DNA of 64,000 nucleotides from Levilinea sp. (GTDB taxonomy: Bacteria; Chloroflexota; Anaerolineae; Anaerolineales; Anaerolineaceae): contig JARKPO010000035.1 in NCBI GenBank assembly GCA_029975215.1, forward strand, positions 186,001-250,000, written 5' to 3'. The stretch's first letter is position 1, and each line of letters opens with the position of its first letter. A model generated the notes under the pieces. It had not been told where the DNA came from. It was given only the letters and a program-made list of their open reading frames with translations, and ran no database searches. Shown here in pieces: positions 46,323-55,716 of this stretch. The translations under genes were made by a program, and so were the position numbers.

Positions 46323-47114
46323 TCAGGCGGCCTTGCGGCGCACGATATAGAACGTGTACGCCCCGTGCTCCTGTTTACGCGCTTCATCATAAATGGGGCG
46401 AGTGATCCCCAGCGTCAAAGCCAGGTTCCAGCGCGTGGGGGCTAAAATCCATCGTTTGAACAATTTTTGGCAGATGAGGGAGGGTAAGCCGAAGTAATGT
46501 CCCCATTCCAGGGTGTGCAGCGCCTGGGGTGAGAAGTAATGCCACCAACGTTCCACCTCAAACCCGGCACGGTTCAGCCGCTCGCCCCACACCTCCGGCG
46601 AATCACAGTGGTGGTGGCGGGAAATCCGGTTGAAAAAGGCCCGGTAGGCATTCGCCAGGCCCTTCAAGCCCACACGGTCGAAAAAATTGGATACCGACAA
46701 ATTGGCCAAAAACTGATGGTTGGGCACGCAAAAAATGAATATCGCCCCCGGCCGCAGCACCCGCGCCATCTCGGCCATCACTGCGTCCAAATCGGGGATA
46801 TGCTCCAGCACCGAATTGCTGATCGCGCTGGCGAAATAGCCGTCCGCAAACGGAATGCGGTCTCCCGCCCCCTGAATCACCAGGTGATAGCCGCCGCGCT
46901 GCGCCGCCTCACGCACCGGCCCCGTCCACGGATCCAGGCCCACATCCAGCTTGCGGTCAAACGCTACCGTCGCAAAATGCCCATCTCCGCAGCCCAAATC
47001 CAACACCGGCCCGGGCAGCTCAAAATCCTGGTACACCCGCGCCTCAACTGCGCGCAGTACCCCCCGAAAATAGGGCATACCGCTGATCTGCTCCCACAAG
47101 AAGTCGCGTTCCAT
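46323..47114 (-). CDS. SAM-dependent methyltransferase
   Basis: The 263-residue protein has a class I methyltransferase domain: motif I VLDLGCGDGHF at 37-47, the acidic ribose-binding position VGLDPWTG, and NSVLEHIPDLDAV and VLRPGAIFIFCVPN after it. The C-terminal third, rich in Trp, His and Tyr, is less usual and may form an acceptor lid. Its place among glycosyltransferase genes suggests methylation of a sugar or lipid-linked intermediate, but this is inference. AAAGGA lies about twelve bases before the ATG, a rather long gap. The next gene upstream, GT4, ends 24 bases before it. Confidence 0.85.
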   Translation of the reverse strand: MERDFLWEQISGMPYFRGVLRAVEARVYQDFELPGPVLDLGCGDGHFATVAFDRKLDVGLDPWTGPVREAAQRGGYHLVIQGAGDRIPFADGYFASAISNSVLEHIPDLDAVMAEMARVLRPGAIFIFCVPNHQFLANLSVSNFFDRVGLKGLANAYRAFFNRISRHHHCDSPEVWGERLNRAGFEVERWWHYFSPQALHTLEWGHYFGLPSLICQKLFKRWILAPTRWNLALTLGITRPIYDEARKQEHGAYTFYIVRRKAA

Positions 47115-47138
47115 GTCAGGTTGAAGTCCTTTCTGGGA

Positions 47139-48311
47139 TCAGGCCGCGCCGTTCAGTTCCCTGGAAATTTCGGCGAACAGCTTCTCATATTCAACAGCGA
47201 TGGTATTGGGCAAATAATGTTGGCGGATGGGTTCGGGGTCGCGCTGGTACTTCGCCCGTTGGCCCAGCACCTCAATCAGCGCATCCGCCAGGCCAGCAGA
47301 ATCGCCAATTTGGATGATCTTGCCCATCTCATGCACCGTCACCGGTTGACGCACCCCCGGCAGGTTCGAGGCCACGCACGGCACGCCGTTTAACATCGCC
47401 TCAATTTGCACCAAACCAAAGGCTTCGGTGGAATTCAGGCTGGAAAGCACCAGCGCGTCAATATTGGGGTAAAAACGCGCCATTTGGGTTGGGTCCAACA
47501 CCCCCAGGAACTTCCAATGTCCCTCGGCCTGATAGCGCTCAATGCGCGGCCGCAAACGCTCCAGATAGGCCTCTTCGCCGATGATGTTCTGGTACGGCCC
47601 GGCGAACTGTACCTGCAAATCAGGATAAACCTCCAGCAGGCGCGGCATGGCGTCCAACAGTACCTCCACCCCCTTCTCGGTGGCAAAGCGTGCCGCCATC
47701 CCCACCACCGGCCGCTGGCCGCGGGGGTTGTTCTCGCGAGCAAAGGCCTGCACAGAATCCGCACTCACTTCCGGCAGTTCCACCGGTGGCGGAATCACAT
47801 GCAGCTTGTTCAAATAGCGCCGCAGATACGGGGAATGTTCGGCGTAATCGCGCGTGTAGGTCACAAAGCGGTGAGTAAACAGCGCTGCCAGCCGGTTCAT
47901 CACATGCACAGCCTGATTAGCCAGCCAGGCCAAAGCCCCCGGCGGCATGATCAGATCGCAGTGATAGGTGATCACCGTGGGCTTCTTCAGCAGCCGCCCG
48001 CGCAGCGCCACCCCCGCCGCGTCGAACTGCGGCAGATGCAGCTGCACCACGTCACTTTCTTTCACCAGACGGCTGGCAATCCAGCCAAAGGTGGGCATGA
48101 TCACGCCCTTGCTGATGCGGAACCACACCGGCGCGCGCACAATACGAACCCCATCCTGCACTTCCTCAGCCGCCAAAGACGGATCATAACGCGAGGTCAG
48201 CACAGTCACCTGATGGCCGCGCCGTGCCCAGGCCTTGGCCAGTCGTTCGGCGTAAATGGTCAGGCCGCTGGTGTGCGGCCGGTAATAGGTCAATACGATC
48301 AGAATACGCAT
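47139..48311 (-). CDS. GT4 family glycosyltransferase
   Basis: The 390-residue protein has the GT-B fold of GT4 enzymes: MRILIVLTYYRPHTSG at the N-terminus, THRFVTYTRDY in the middle, VVGMAARFATEKGVEVLL, and the EX7E signature STEAFGLVQIEAMLNGVP where the glutamates bind the donor nucleotide sugar. It is cytosolic or membrane-associated and probably adds a sugar to a lipid carrier. The ATG at 48311 is two bases past the epimerase stop (TAG CC ATG) and relies on coupled translation; an in-frame extension upstream lies inside the epimerase gene. Donor and acceptor are unknown. Confidence 0.9.
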   Translation of the reverse strand: MRILIVLTYYRPHTSGLTIYAERLAKAWARRGHQVTVLTSRYDPSLAAEEVQDGVRIVRAPVWFRISKGVIMPTFGWIASRLVKESDVVQLHLPQFDAAGVALRGRLLKKPTVITYHCDLIMPPGALAWLANQAVHVMNRLAALFTHRFVTYTRDYAEHSPYLRRYLNKLHVIPPPVELPEVSADSVQAFARENNPRGQRPVVGMAARFATEKGVEVLLDAMPRLLEVYPDLQVQFAGPYQNIIGEEAYLERLRPRIERYQAEGHWKFLGVLDPTQMARFYPNIDALVLSSLNSTEAFGLVQIEAMLNGVPCVASNLPGVRQPVTVHEMGKIIQIGDSAGLADALIEVLGQRAKYQRDPEPIRQHYLPNTIAVEYEKLFAEISRELNGAA

Positions 48312-48313
48312 GG

Positions 48314-49342
48314 CTACGCGAAAATCTCCCGATTGGCTTTGACCCACTCAAACAGTTCGCGCAGCCCGGCTCGCACCCCGTAACGCGGCTGCCAGCCCAG
48401 CACATGCTCGGCCTTACGAATGTCCGAAACGTATATCCGCTGGTCGCCGGGCCGCCAATCGCCCAGCGCCACCGGAACGGCGTGTCCCACGGCCTGTTCC
48501 AGCATCGGCTGAAATTCCTTCCACACCGAAATGACATTATCCACGCCGCCGCCCACGTTGAAAACCTGCCCTGCGCTGCGGTTCAGATGGCTCAAGGCCG
48601 CGTCGTAGGCATCCAGTAAATCTTCCACAAAGAGCACATCCCGCACCTGCTTGCCGTCCCCATAAATGCTGATCGGCTTACCCGTCAGCGCTGCAATCAC
48701 AAACCAGGCCAGCCAGCCCTGATCCTCCACGCCAAACTGGCGCGGGCCGTAAATGCAGCTCTGGCGCATGACCACCGTCGGCAGATCGTAAATGCGGTGA
48801 TAGTCGCGCACGTATTGGTCGCCGCAGCCCTTTGAACAGCCGTAGGGCGAATGAAAATCCAGCGGCTGCGCCTCGGAAATGCCGAAGGGGAAATCCGCGT
48901 AGCGGTAGCGAGTCTCTTCTTCCACCACCGCCACCTCTTCCATCCCGCCGTACACTTTGTTGGTGGAGGCGTACACCACCGCCGGGAACCTGCCCGAAGC
49001 GCGTGCCGCTTCCAGCATGTTAAACGTACCCAGAGCGTTAATTTCAAAATCCTCGCGCGGATGGGTCACCGAGGTGGTCACCGCCACCTGCGCCGCCAGA
49101 TGGACGATCACGTCTCGATCCGCCGCCGCCTGCTGCAGCGCCTGCGCATCGCGCACGTCCGCCGCGATCAATTGAAACGAATCTTTGCCGTGCTTGCTCC
49201 GCAGCCATTCCAAATTGCGCTGGGCGCCGCTGCGCGACAGATTATCAAACACCACCACATCTTCACCGCGCGCTAACAGGCGGTTAACATAATTTGAGCC
49301 GATGAACCCGGCTCCTCCCGTGACAAGATAACGCTTGGACAT
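48314..49342 (-). CDS. NAD-dependent nucleotide-sugar epimerase (CDP-paratose 2-epimerase-like)
   Basis: The 342-residue product is an extended short-chain dehydrogenase with the nucleotide site VTGGAGFIGSN at 7-17, the STNKVYGG stretch at 126-133 and the YxxxK pair Tyr167/Lys171 in SPYGCSKGCGDQYVRDY. MRQSCIYGPRQFGVEDQG and GDWRPGDQRIYVSD match CDP-tyvelose/CDP-paratose 2-epimerases more than UDP-glucose 4-epimerase. It should supply an activated sugar to the glycosyltransferases encoded next to it. GGAG eight bases upstream selects the ATG at 49342; the frame extends six codons further. The true sugar could differ. Confidence 0.85.
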   Translation of the reverse strand: MSKRYLVTGGAGFIGSNYVNRLLARGEDVVVFDNLSRSGAQRNLEWLRSKHGKDSFQLIAADVRDAQALQQAAADRDVIVHLAAQVAVTTSVTHPREDFEINALGTFNMLEAARASGRFPAVVYASTNKVYGGMEEVAVVEEETRYRYADFPFGISEAQPLDFHSPYGCSKGCGDQYVRDYHRIYDLPTVVMRQSCIYGPRQFGVEDQGWLAWFVIAALTGKPISIYGDGKQVRDVLFVEDLLDAYDAALSHLNRSAGQVFNVGGGVDNVISVWKEFQPMLEQAVGHAVPVALGDWRPGDQRIYVSDIRKAEHVLGWQPRYGVRAGLRELFEWVKANREIFA

Positions 49343-49384
49343 CGCTCGTGCTCCATCCATCCTTCAGTTGATTAAACGAAAAAA

Positions 49385-50368
49385 TCACGCCCGCGGTTCC
49401 TGAGTGCGCAGCTGCGCGCTCAGCGAACCCAAAGAACGCCCTTCTTTCACCAATCCGATAAATCCAAAAATACCTGTGACCGCAAAATTGATAAAGTGCA
49501 TCAAAATAGCGTACGCCAGCGCAGACGAATTATCCACACCCAACACCGCCAGCGCACCCACCACCGCTGCCTCAAAAACGCCCAGAGCCGCTGGGGCCGA
49601 CGGCACCGCCACACCCAAAGCCAGCACGCTGTCGATAAACATCGGCCACCATAACGGCACCTGCGGCACCAGGGTGAACAGCATCACGTAATGCACGGCC
49701 ACCCACAGCACCCAGGAGATCACAATCCAGAACAGGGCGGCCAAAAACTGGCTGGGGCGGGTTAGCACCCGCAGACCTTCCAGCAGCGAAGCCACCCGCG
49801 GCACAATCCAACGTTCCACAAAGGCCCAACGCTGACCCAGTTTCAGGATAAAGGCCTGCACACGCTCATTAAAGCGCGCCATCCCATACAGACCGGTCAA
49901 TCCCAGCACCACCAGTCCCAGGGTCACCACGGCAAAGGGGCGCGCCCATTCAGCGCCCAGGGCCAGCGGCAGCGTGCTCAGCAGCATTCCCGCCGCAATC
50001 GCCAGATCAAAGGCGCGTTCAATCACAATCGTTGAGAGCACATGCAGCGGGCCCAGGCCGCTCGCCTGACCCATGAACACCGCCCGCCCTACCTCGCCCA
50101 TGCGCAGCGGGAACAGGTTGTTCAGCAAATAGCCTTCGTTAATGATAAAAAAACTTTGCGAGACCGTCGGACGGTGATTCAAAAGTACACGCCATCCGTT
50201 GGCGCGCGTCCACAGCGAGACGACGGTCAACGCCACCGCAGCGGCCACCGGCAGCGGCTGAATGCTTTGAAAGGCCGTGCGCAGCTCTTCCCAGCGGGCC
50301 AGCCGGAAGACAATCACCAAAGCCACCAGGCTGATGATCACACCCGGCAGCCAACCCCGCACGCGCAT
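49385..50368 (-). CDS. Lysylphosphatidylglycerol synthase/flippase-like membrane protein (UPF0104)
   Basis: The roughly 327-residue protein has about eight spans and the LPG_synthase_TM pattern: SLWTRANGWRVLLN, EGYLLNNLFPLRMGEVGRA, VIERAFDLAIA and PAALGVFEAAVVGAL. Family members include MprF transmembrane regions and proteins linked to glycolipid assembly or transport; no catalytic C-terminal aminoacyl domain is present. In this run a lipid or polyprenyl-glycan translocation role is plausible. I use the ATG at 50368, which has GGAG at seven bases. A GTG at 50395 overlaps the lepA stop by four bases and has GGAGG upstream, so it is a real alternative. Confidence 0.82.
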   Translation of the reverse strand: MRVRGWLPGVIISLVALVIVFRLARWEELRTAFQSIQPLPVAAAVALTVVSLWTRANGWRVLLNHRPTVSQSFFIINEGYLLNNLFPLRMGEVGRAVFMGQASGLGPLHVLSTIVIERAFDLAIAAGMLLSTLPLALGAEWARPFAVVTLGLVVLGLTGLYGMARFNERVQAFILKLGQRWAFVERWIVPRVASLLEGLRVLTRPSQFLAALFWIVISWVLWVAVHYVMLFTLVPQVPLWWPMFIDSVLALGVAVPSAPAALGVFEAAVVGALAVLGVDNSSALAYAILMHFINFAVTGIFGFIGLVKEGRSLGSLSAQLRTQEPRA

Positions 50369-50391
50369 CCATACACTCCGCGCGCCGCTGC

Positions 50392-52191
50392 TCACTCCTC
50401 CTCCAGCCTCAGCACCGCCATGAAAGCATCCTGCGGAATTTCCACACTGCCCACCATCTTCATGCGGCGCTTGCCCCGTTTTTGTTTTTCCAACAGCTTT
50501 TTCTTGCGGGTGATGTCGCCGCCGTAGCATTTGGCCAGCACATCCTTGCGCACCGCTTTCACGTTGGCGCGCGAGATGATCCGCCCCCCCGAAGAAGCCT
50601 GAATCGCCACGTCGAACAGCTGCCGCGGGATCAACTCTTTCAGCTTGCTCACCAGGGCCTGCCCCTTATGATAGGCATTTTCCTTGTGCACAATCGCCGC
50701 CAGCGCGTCCACCGGCTCGCCGCCCACCAGCACTTCCAGTTTCACCAGATTACCGGGGCGGTATTCCAGAAACTGATAATCCATCGAGGCATAGCCCCGT
50801 GAGCGGGATTTCAACGCGTCAAAGAAGTCCACAATCAATTCCGACAGGGGAATTTCAAAATTCAACTGCACCCGGTTGGGCGCGGGGTGTTCCTGGCTCA
50901 CAAACACGCCGCGGCGCTTGCTGATCAAATCCATGATCGTGCCGAAATAATCCGTCGGCGAGAAGATTTGCAGCGCCATCCACGGCTCGCGGATTTCGCT
51001 AATCAGGCTCTCATCAGGAAGCTGCGCTGGGGAATCCACCCGCAGCACCTCTCCATCCGCCAGAATCACTTCGTATTCCACCGACGGTGCCGTGACCACG
51101 ATATCCAGGTCGTATTCACGTTCCAGCCGTTCCTGGATGATCTCCATGTGGAACAGGCCCAAAAAGCCGCAGCGGAAACCAAAATTCAGTGCCTGTGAGG
51201 TCTCTGGCTCAAACACCAATGAAGCGTCATTTAACTGCAGTTTGTCCAAGGCGTCACGCAAATCGGGGTAATCTTCGCCTTCTGTTGGGTAAATGCCCGC
51301 AAACACCATCGGCTTAGCCTTGCGGTAGCCCGGCAGCGCAGCCGCTGCCGGCCTCTGCGGGTTAGTGAAGGTGTCGCCCACCCGGCATTCCGCTACGGTC
51401 TTCAGGCCGGTGGCCACATAGCCCACGTCCCCGGCACGCAGCGCATCCACAGGGCGCATCCCCGGTGAAAAGACGCCGATTTCTACCGGCTTCACCACGG
51501 CCCCCGTAGCCATCAGCTTCAGCGAATCACCGCTGCGAATTTCGCCCTCATTCACACGCACATAAGCGATCACGCCCTTGTACGAGTCGTAATGCGAATC
51601 AAAGATCAAAGCACGCAGCGGCTCGGCGGCGTCGCCTTTGGGCGGCGGCACCTGCCGCACCACCAGTTCCAGCACCTGCTCAACGTTGATCCCCTCTTTA
51701 GCTGAAATGCGTACGATCTCTTCCGCCGGGTAGCCCATCAGGTTTTCCAGTTCCTGAGCCACTTCGTCCGGGCGCGCCGAAGGAAGATCAATTTTGTTGA
51801 TCACCGGGATAATCGCCAGGTCCGATTCCAACGCCAGGTAAAGATTGGCCAGCGTCTGCGCCTCAATCCCCTGAGTTGCATCCACAATCAGTAAAGCCCC
51901 TTCACAGGCGGCCAACGCGCGGCTGACCTCATAGCTGAAGTCCACATGGCCGGGGGTGTCAATCAGATTAAGTTCGTAATCCAAGCCGTCCTGAGCGGTG
52001 TACACCATGCGTACCGCCGACGCCTTAATCGTGACCCCCTTCTCCCGCTCCAGGTCCATCGTATCCAGAACTTGATTCATCATATCGCGTTCTGAAATCG
52101 TACCGGTAAGTTGAAGCAGCCGGTCAGCCAGGGTTGACTTACCGTGATCAACGTGCGCAATAATGCAGAAGTTTCGAATATGTTCCATCAT
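50392..52191 (-). CDS. lepA: Elongation factor 4 (LepA GTPase)
   Basis: The 599-residue translational GTPase has G1 AHVDHGKST at 12-20, G2 [10 protein letters not shown]3 [12 protein letters not shown]4 NKIDLP, and the LepA-specific C-terminal domain ending ALRLEEE-like residues. LepA acts on ribosomes during elongation or assembly. Two adjacent ATG codons (52191 and 52188) are possible starts; GGGGGA lies just upstream. It heads the twelve-gene minus-strand run, with the flippase-like gene overlapping or abutting its stop. A housekeeping gene at the head of a glycan run is unusual. Confidence 0.95.
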   Translation of the reverse strand: MMEHIRNFCIIAHVDHGKSTLADRLLQLTGTISERDMMNQVLDTMDLEREKGVTIKASAVRMVYTAQDGLDYELNLIDTPGHVDFSYEVSRALAACEGALLIVDATQGIEAQTLANLYLALESDLAIIPVINKIDLPSARPDEVAQELENLMGYPAEEIVRISAKEGINVEQVLELVVRQVPPPKGDAAEPLRALIFDSHYDSYKGVIAYVRVNEGEIRSGDSLKLMATGAVVKPVEIGVFSPGMRPVDALRAGDVGYVATGLKTVAECRVGDTFTNPQRPAAAALPGYRKAKPMVFAGIYPTEGEDYPDLRDALDKLQLNDASLVFEPETSQALNFGFRCGFLGLFHMEIIQERLEREYDLDIVVTAPSVEYEVILADGEVLRVDSPAQLPDESLISEIREPWMALQIFSPTDYFGTIMDLISKRRGVFVSQEHPAPNRVQLNFEIPLSELIVDFFDALKSRSRGYASMDYQFLEYRPGNLVKLEVLVGGEPVDALAAIVHKENAYHKGQALVSKLKELIPRQLFDVAIQASSGGRIISRANVKAVRKDVLAKCYGGDITRKKKLLEKQKRGKRRMKMVGSVEIPQDAFMAVLRLEEE

Positions 52192-52340
52192 AAATCCCCC
52201 AAAGTATAACCGATTTTTTGCCGCTCGCACGGCTTTTGCTGTCCCTTCTTGCGCACATCCAGCCCGCTTCCCTCCCCCACACGCCCCAGCATAGGTTAAA
52301 ATGGGAACATCCTGACTTACTCAAGGCCCATACACCTCTG

Positions 52341-54737
52341 ATGACCGTTTCTGCACCTTCTCAATCCTCTACCCGCACCTCCCGTTTCTCGTGGGGTTTT
52401 TTGTTTGATCTCCTGCTGGCCTTGCTCATTTTGGTCGGCATCCTCTTCCGCTTCTCTTGGACTAACTGGAGCCAGGGGACCAGCCTGCACCCAGATGAGT
52501 ACGGCCTCACCAACACCCTCACCCAGCTCAACATCCCCACCACGTTGGACGAGTATTTCAATACGCGCCTATCGCCCATCAGCCCCTACGCCAAATACAA
52601 CGCGGATGGAACCCTGGTGTCCAACGGCCCAGATAACCGCATGCGCTGGGGGCAGTGGCCCATCATCCTGCTGCGCTGGTTTGGCGAACAAACCGGCAGC
52701 ACCGGTTACGACGAGATTCGCCAGATGGGGCGCTCTCTCTCTGCTGTGGCCGATACGCTCTCCATCCTGATCCTCATCCTGATCGGCACGCGCCTCTACG
52801 GACGGCGAGCCGGTCTGATGGCGGGCGCGCTCAGCTCCCTGGCGGTCATGCAGATTCAGCAGTCTCATTTCATGACCTCCGATAATTTCGCCGCGCTCTT
52901 TACCACTCTGGCGGTATATGCTGCCGTGCGCGCCGCCCAAGCCCCCGCAGCCGTGCGCCCCGCCCAGCCAGAAACCGCCCGCTACCGCCCATCCAGGGCA
53001 GCCCTGGGGTGGTTTGCCCTCTTCGGCCTGAGCTTTGGCATGGCGATGGCCTCGCGCATCAATTTGCTGCCTCTGGCGGGGATCATCATCCTGGCCGCCT
53101 TCATCAGCGTTGCCGATCTCAAACTGCGCTCCCAAAGCGACCTGCGCCGTGTACTTGCCGCTGCGGCTGTGGGGCTGGCCGTGGCTGGGCTGGTCTCTCT
53201 GCTCACCTTCCGCCTATGCCAACCCATGACCTTCCGCGCCGCAAGCGGCGACACCACCTTCTTCACCTTGCATCTCAACCAGGATTGGCTGGACAGCATG
53301 AAGGTGGCTCAGGCCGAATCCAGCGGTCAGGGCGGCGGCCCGCCCGCCGAACAGTGGGCCAACCGTCCGGCCATCCTTTTCCCATTGATGAATATGGTCG
53401 TGTGGGGCATGGGCCCCTTCCTCGGCCTGACCGCCTGGTCGGGTCTGCTCTATGCGGCCTGGCGTTCCTTCAAGCGCGCTGAGTGGCGTCAGCACCTGCT
53501 GCCGGTGGTGTGGGCGGGTGGATATTTCCTCTTCATGGGCACGCGCTGGGTCAAATCCATCCGCTACTTCCTGCCCATCTACCCCATTCTGGCCCTGCTG
53601 GCTGCCTGGCTGCTGTTAACGCTTTGGCGGCGAGCGGCAGCCCACCCCCTGCGCAAAAGTCTGGTCGGGGCGCTCACCGCCCTGGTGCTGGTCGGTACCC
53701 TGCTGTGGGCCAACGCCTTCACAACGGCTGTCTACCGCCAGCCGCACACCCGTCTGCGCGCCACCACCTGGATCTTCCACAACATCCCTGCCCCCTTCAT
53801 GCTCCACCTTTCGGCCGACAGCGGCCCTTTCACGGAGCCTCTGGGCGCGCCCGACGGCTTATTGATCACCTCCAACGCACCCTTCTCACAACCCTTCGTG
53901 CTGCCTGACCCCGGCAGACTGGAAAGCATCAGCCTGTCGCGTCCCGCGGTAGAAGGCATGGCCGCTGCAGAAACGCCGCTCACCCTATCCATCAGCAGCG
54001 ACGCCAACAATACCGAAATCTTGGGTCAGGCTGTCCTGCGCCTGCCTGCGCAAGCAAAAGATCAGCCGGTGGGAACCTACGCCGCCCAATTTGACCCGCC
54101 CATCGCTCTGCAGAACGGCGTGCCCTATTACCTGCACCTCAGCGTCGAGGGGTCCAGCGCCGTGCGTCTGTACCGCACCGTTTTGGCCAACGAAAGCTGG
54201 GATGAGGGTCTGCCCGTGCCCTTCGATAACCGCGACCCCTTCGGCCAGTATTACCGCGGCCTGACGGTGGAGGCCCGCTGGTATGACGACGCCAACAAGA
54301 AGGCCATGTATGTAGAAACCCTCACCCAGGCCGATGTGCTCATTCTGCCTTCTCAGCGCGCCATCTGGTCTTCAGCCCGCATCCCCGTCACCTACCCTAT
54401 GACCCTGGAGTATTACCGCGCCCTGTTTGACGGCCGCCTGGGGTTTGAAAAGGCTGCTCTCTTCACCGCCCCCTGGAAATTCGGCCCCTTACAGGTGTCC
54501 GATGTGGGCGGCACCCTGGCCTGGGGACGCGAACCCACTTTGCCCCTCTTTAATTATAATTTCTTCGCCGCCGAAGAGGCCTTCAGCGTCTATGACCACC
54601 CGCCGGTGTGGATTTTCACCAAACGCGCCGATTTTAGTCCCGCCGCAGTGCTGGATGTGCTCAACGCCGTCAATTTGGATGCGGTGGAGGTGCAGTCCCC
54701 GCGCAACGCCACCCCGCTTTACGATCAAAACCCCTGA
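52341..54737 (+). CDS. Stand-alone GT39-like GT-C glycosyltransferase
   Basis: The 798-residue protein opens with a cytoplasmic tail, a span at about 20-40, then GTSLHPDEYGLTNTL with Asp52-Glu53 in the catalytic loop. About ten spans follow and a large external C-terminal domain with LSVEGSSAVRLYR and EAFSVYDHPPVWIFTKRADF. This layout parallels residues 1-950 of the giant fusion at 38765-44062 (compare YDHPKVMVFQKRADY), so the two are paralogues. The start is the ATG at 52341, which directly precedes the cytoplasmic region; the frame continues upstream without a ribosome site. It is divergent from lepA by 149 bases. Confidence 0.82.
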   Translation: MTVSAPSQSSTRTSRFSWGFLFDLLLALLILVGILFRFSWTNWSQGTSLHPDEYGLTNTLTQLNIPTTLDEYFNTRLSPISPYAKYNADGTLVSNGPDNRMRWGQWPIILLRWFGEQTGSTGYDEIRQMGRSLSAVADTLSILILILIGTRLYGRRAGLMAGALSSLAVMQIQQSHFMTSDNFAALFTTLAVYAAVRAAQAPAAVRPAQPETARYRPSRAALGWFALFGLSFGMAMASRINLLPLAGIIILAAFISVADLKLRSQSDLRRVLAAAAVGLAVAGLVSLLTFRLCQPMTFRAASGDTTFFTLHLNQDWLDSMKVAQAESSGQGGGPPAEQWANRPAILFPLMNMVVWGMGPFLGLTAWSGLLYAAWRSFKRAEWRQHLLPVVWAGGYFLFMGTRWVKSIRYFLPIYPILALLAAWLLLTLWRRAAAHPLRKSLVGALTALVLVGTLLWANAFTTAVYRQPHTRLRATTWIFHNIPAPFMLHLSADSGPFTEPLGAPDGLLITSNAPFSQPFVLPDPGRLESISLSRPAVEGMAAAETPLTLSISSDANNTEILGQAVLRLPAQAKDQPVGTYAAQFDPPIALQNGVPYYLHLSVEGSSAVRLYRTVLANESWDEGLPVPFDNRDPFGQYYRGLTVEARWYDDANKKAMYVETLTQADVLILPSQRAIWSSARIPVTYPMTLEYYRALFDGRLGFEKAALFTAPWKFGPLQVSDVGGTLAWGREPTLPLFNYNFFAAEEAFSVYDHPPVWIFTKRADFSPAAVLDVLNAVNLDAVEVQSPRNATPLYDQNP

Positions 54738-54749
54738 TCTCCCCCTCGA

Positions 54750-54785
54750 AAAAATCGACGGCCTCAAGGATGCTTGAGGCCGTCG
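54750..54785 (-). terminator. Terminator of tlyA, shared with the GT-C gene
   Basis: A 13-bp perfect repeat (54756-54768 with 54773-54785) has a GATG loop. On the minus strand it is followed by ATTTTTTCGAG, a good U-run for tlyA. On the plus strand the following GGTGTGTTAA is weak. Confidence 0.7.
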
Positions 54786-54835
54786 GTGTGTTAACAAGGT
54801 TTCCCTGTACGTGGTTCGCCTGGGGTTCACATCAT

Positions 54836-55648
54836 TTACTGGGGGTCATCCGCTGTATCCTCAGGAACCACGGCTGCGATACGCGCCTCCAGATCCGCGC
54901 TCTCCGCGCCAGATGGCCAGCGCAGCAGCGTCAAAAACTCAGTGTTGCCCTTAGGTCCGTGCAGCGGCGAGCGGATCAGCCCCTCCACGCCAAAGCCCTC
55001 CCGCACTGCCGCCCCCAACACCTCACGCAGCACGCTGCGGTGCACCGCCGGGTCGCGGATCACCCCTTCACCTTTGGCCGCGTCCGCCCGCCCGGCTTCA
55101 AACTGCGGCTTGATCAACGCCACCACCCGCCCCCCCGCTGAGCTGTCAAACCAGCCCCGCACCACCGGCAGCAGAATGCGCAGCGAGATAAACGACGCGT
55201 CCATCACCACCAGCCGCACCGCCTCAGGCAGCTTTTCCACATGCCGCGCGTTGGTTCGCTCCATCGAAATCACCCGCGGGTCAGTACGCAGCTTCCAATG
55301 CAAAATGCCGTAGCCCACATCAATCGCGTACACTTTTGCGGCCCCATATTGGAGCATACAGTCGGTAAAGCCCCCGGTTGAAGCTCCCACATCCGCGCAC
55401 ACCCACCCGCTCAGATCAGTCAGCCCAAAGCCTTCTAACGCCGGTTCCAGCTTCTCCCCCCCGCGCGAGACGTATTTCGGCCCGTGTTCCACGGTCAGCT
55501 CGGCACGCTCCAGCACTTTCACCGCTGGTTTCAGCACCACCTGCCCGTCCACGCGCACCTGCCCGGCCATTACCAGGCGCTGCGCCTGGCTGCGGCTTTC
55601 AGCCAGGCCTCGTTCGGTTAATAAAAGATCCAGACGTTGTTTTTCCAT
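54836..55648 (-). CDS. tlyA: TlyA family rRNA 2'-O-methyltransferase
   Basis: The 270-residue protein has an N-terminal S4 RNA-binding domain (RLDLLLTERGLAESRSQAQR) and a C-terminal FtsJ-like methyltransferase: VSRGGEKLEPAL, CADVGASTGGFTD as SAM site, VVMDASFIS and LIKPQFEAGR. TlyA proteins methylate 16S and 23S rRNA (C1409/C1920 2'-OH in mycobacteria) or, under the hemolysin name, have been linked to membrane effects. The ATG at 55648 is immediately after GAGG; a GTG two codons earlier is possible. It is convergent with the GT-C gene and divergent from the isoprenoid operon. Confidence 0.9.
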   Translation of the reverse strand: MEKQRLDLLLTERGLAESRSQAQRLVMAGQVRVDGQVVLKPAVKVLERAELTVEHGPKYVSRGGEKLEPALEGFGLTDLSGWVCADVGASTGGFTDCMLQYGAAKVYAIDVGYGILHWKLRTDPRVISMERTNARHVEKLPEAVRLVVMDASFISLRILLPVVRGWFDSSAGGRVVALIKPQFEAGRADAAKGEGVIRDPAVHRSVLREVLGAAVREGFGVEGLIRSPLHGPKGNTEFLTLLRWPSGAESADLEARIAAVVPEDTADDPQ

Positions 55649-55700
55649 CCTCACAATTGTACCTTACCCTCGCTTCGATACGCTCTTTTCTGCCAACTTA

Positions 55701-55709
55701 TGCTAAAAT
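55701..55709 (+). promoter_or_regulatory. Extended -10 of the isoprenoid operon, leaderless start likely
   Basis: TGCTAAAAT is an extended -10 with TGn. The expected start, seven bases past its last T, is 55716, one base before the ATG at 55717. No ribosome site precedes this ATG, in keeping with leaderless or near-leaderless translation. Confidence 0.5.
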
Positions 55710-55716
55710 TTTCCCT

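Noticed and set aside
52203-52208. TATACT just before lepA as a leaderless promoter
   Set aside because: No -35 and no TG extension, and a GGGGGA stretch lies near the start codon; too weak to list.
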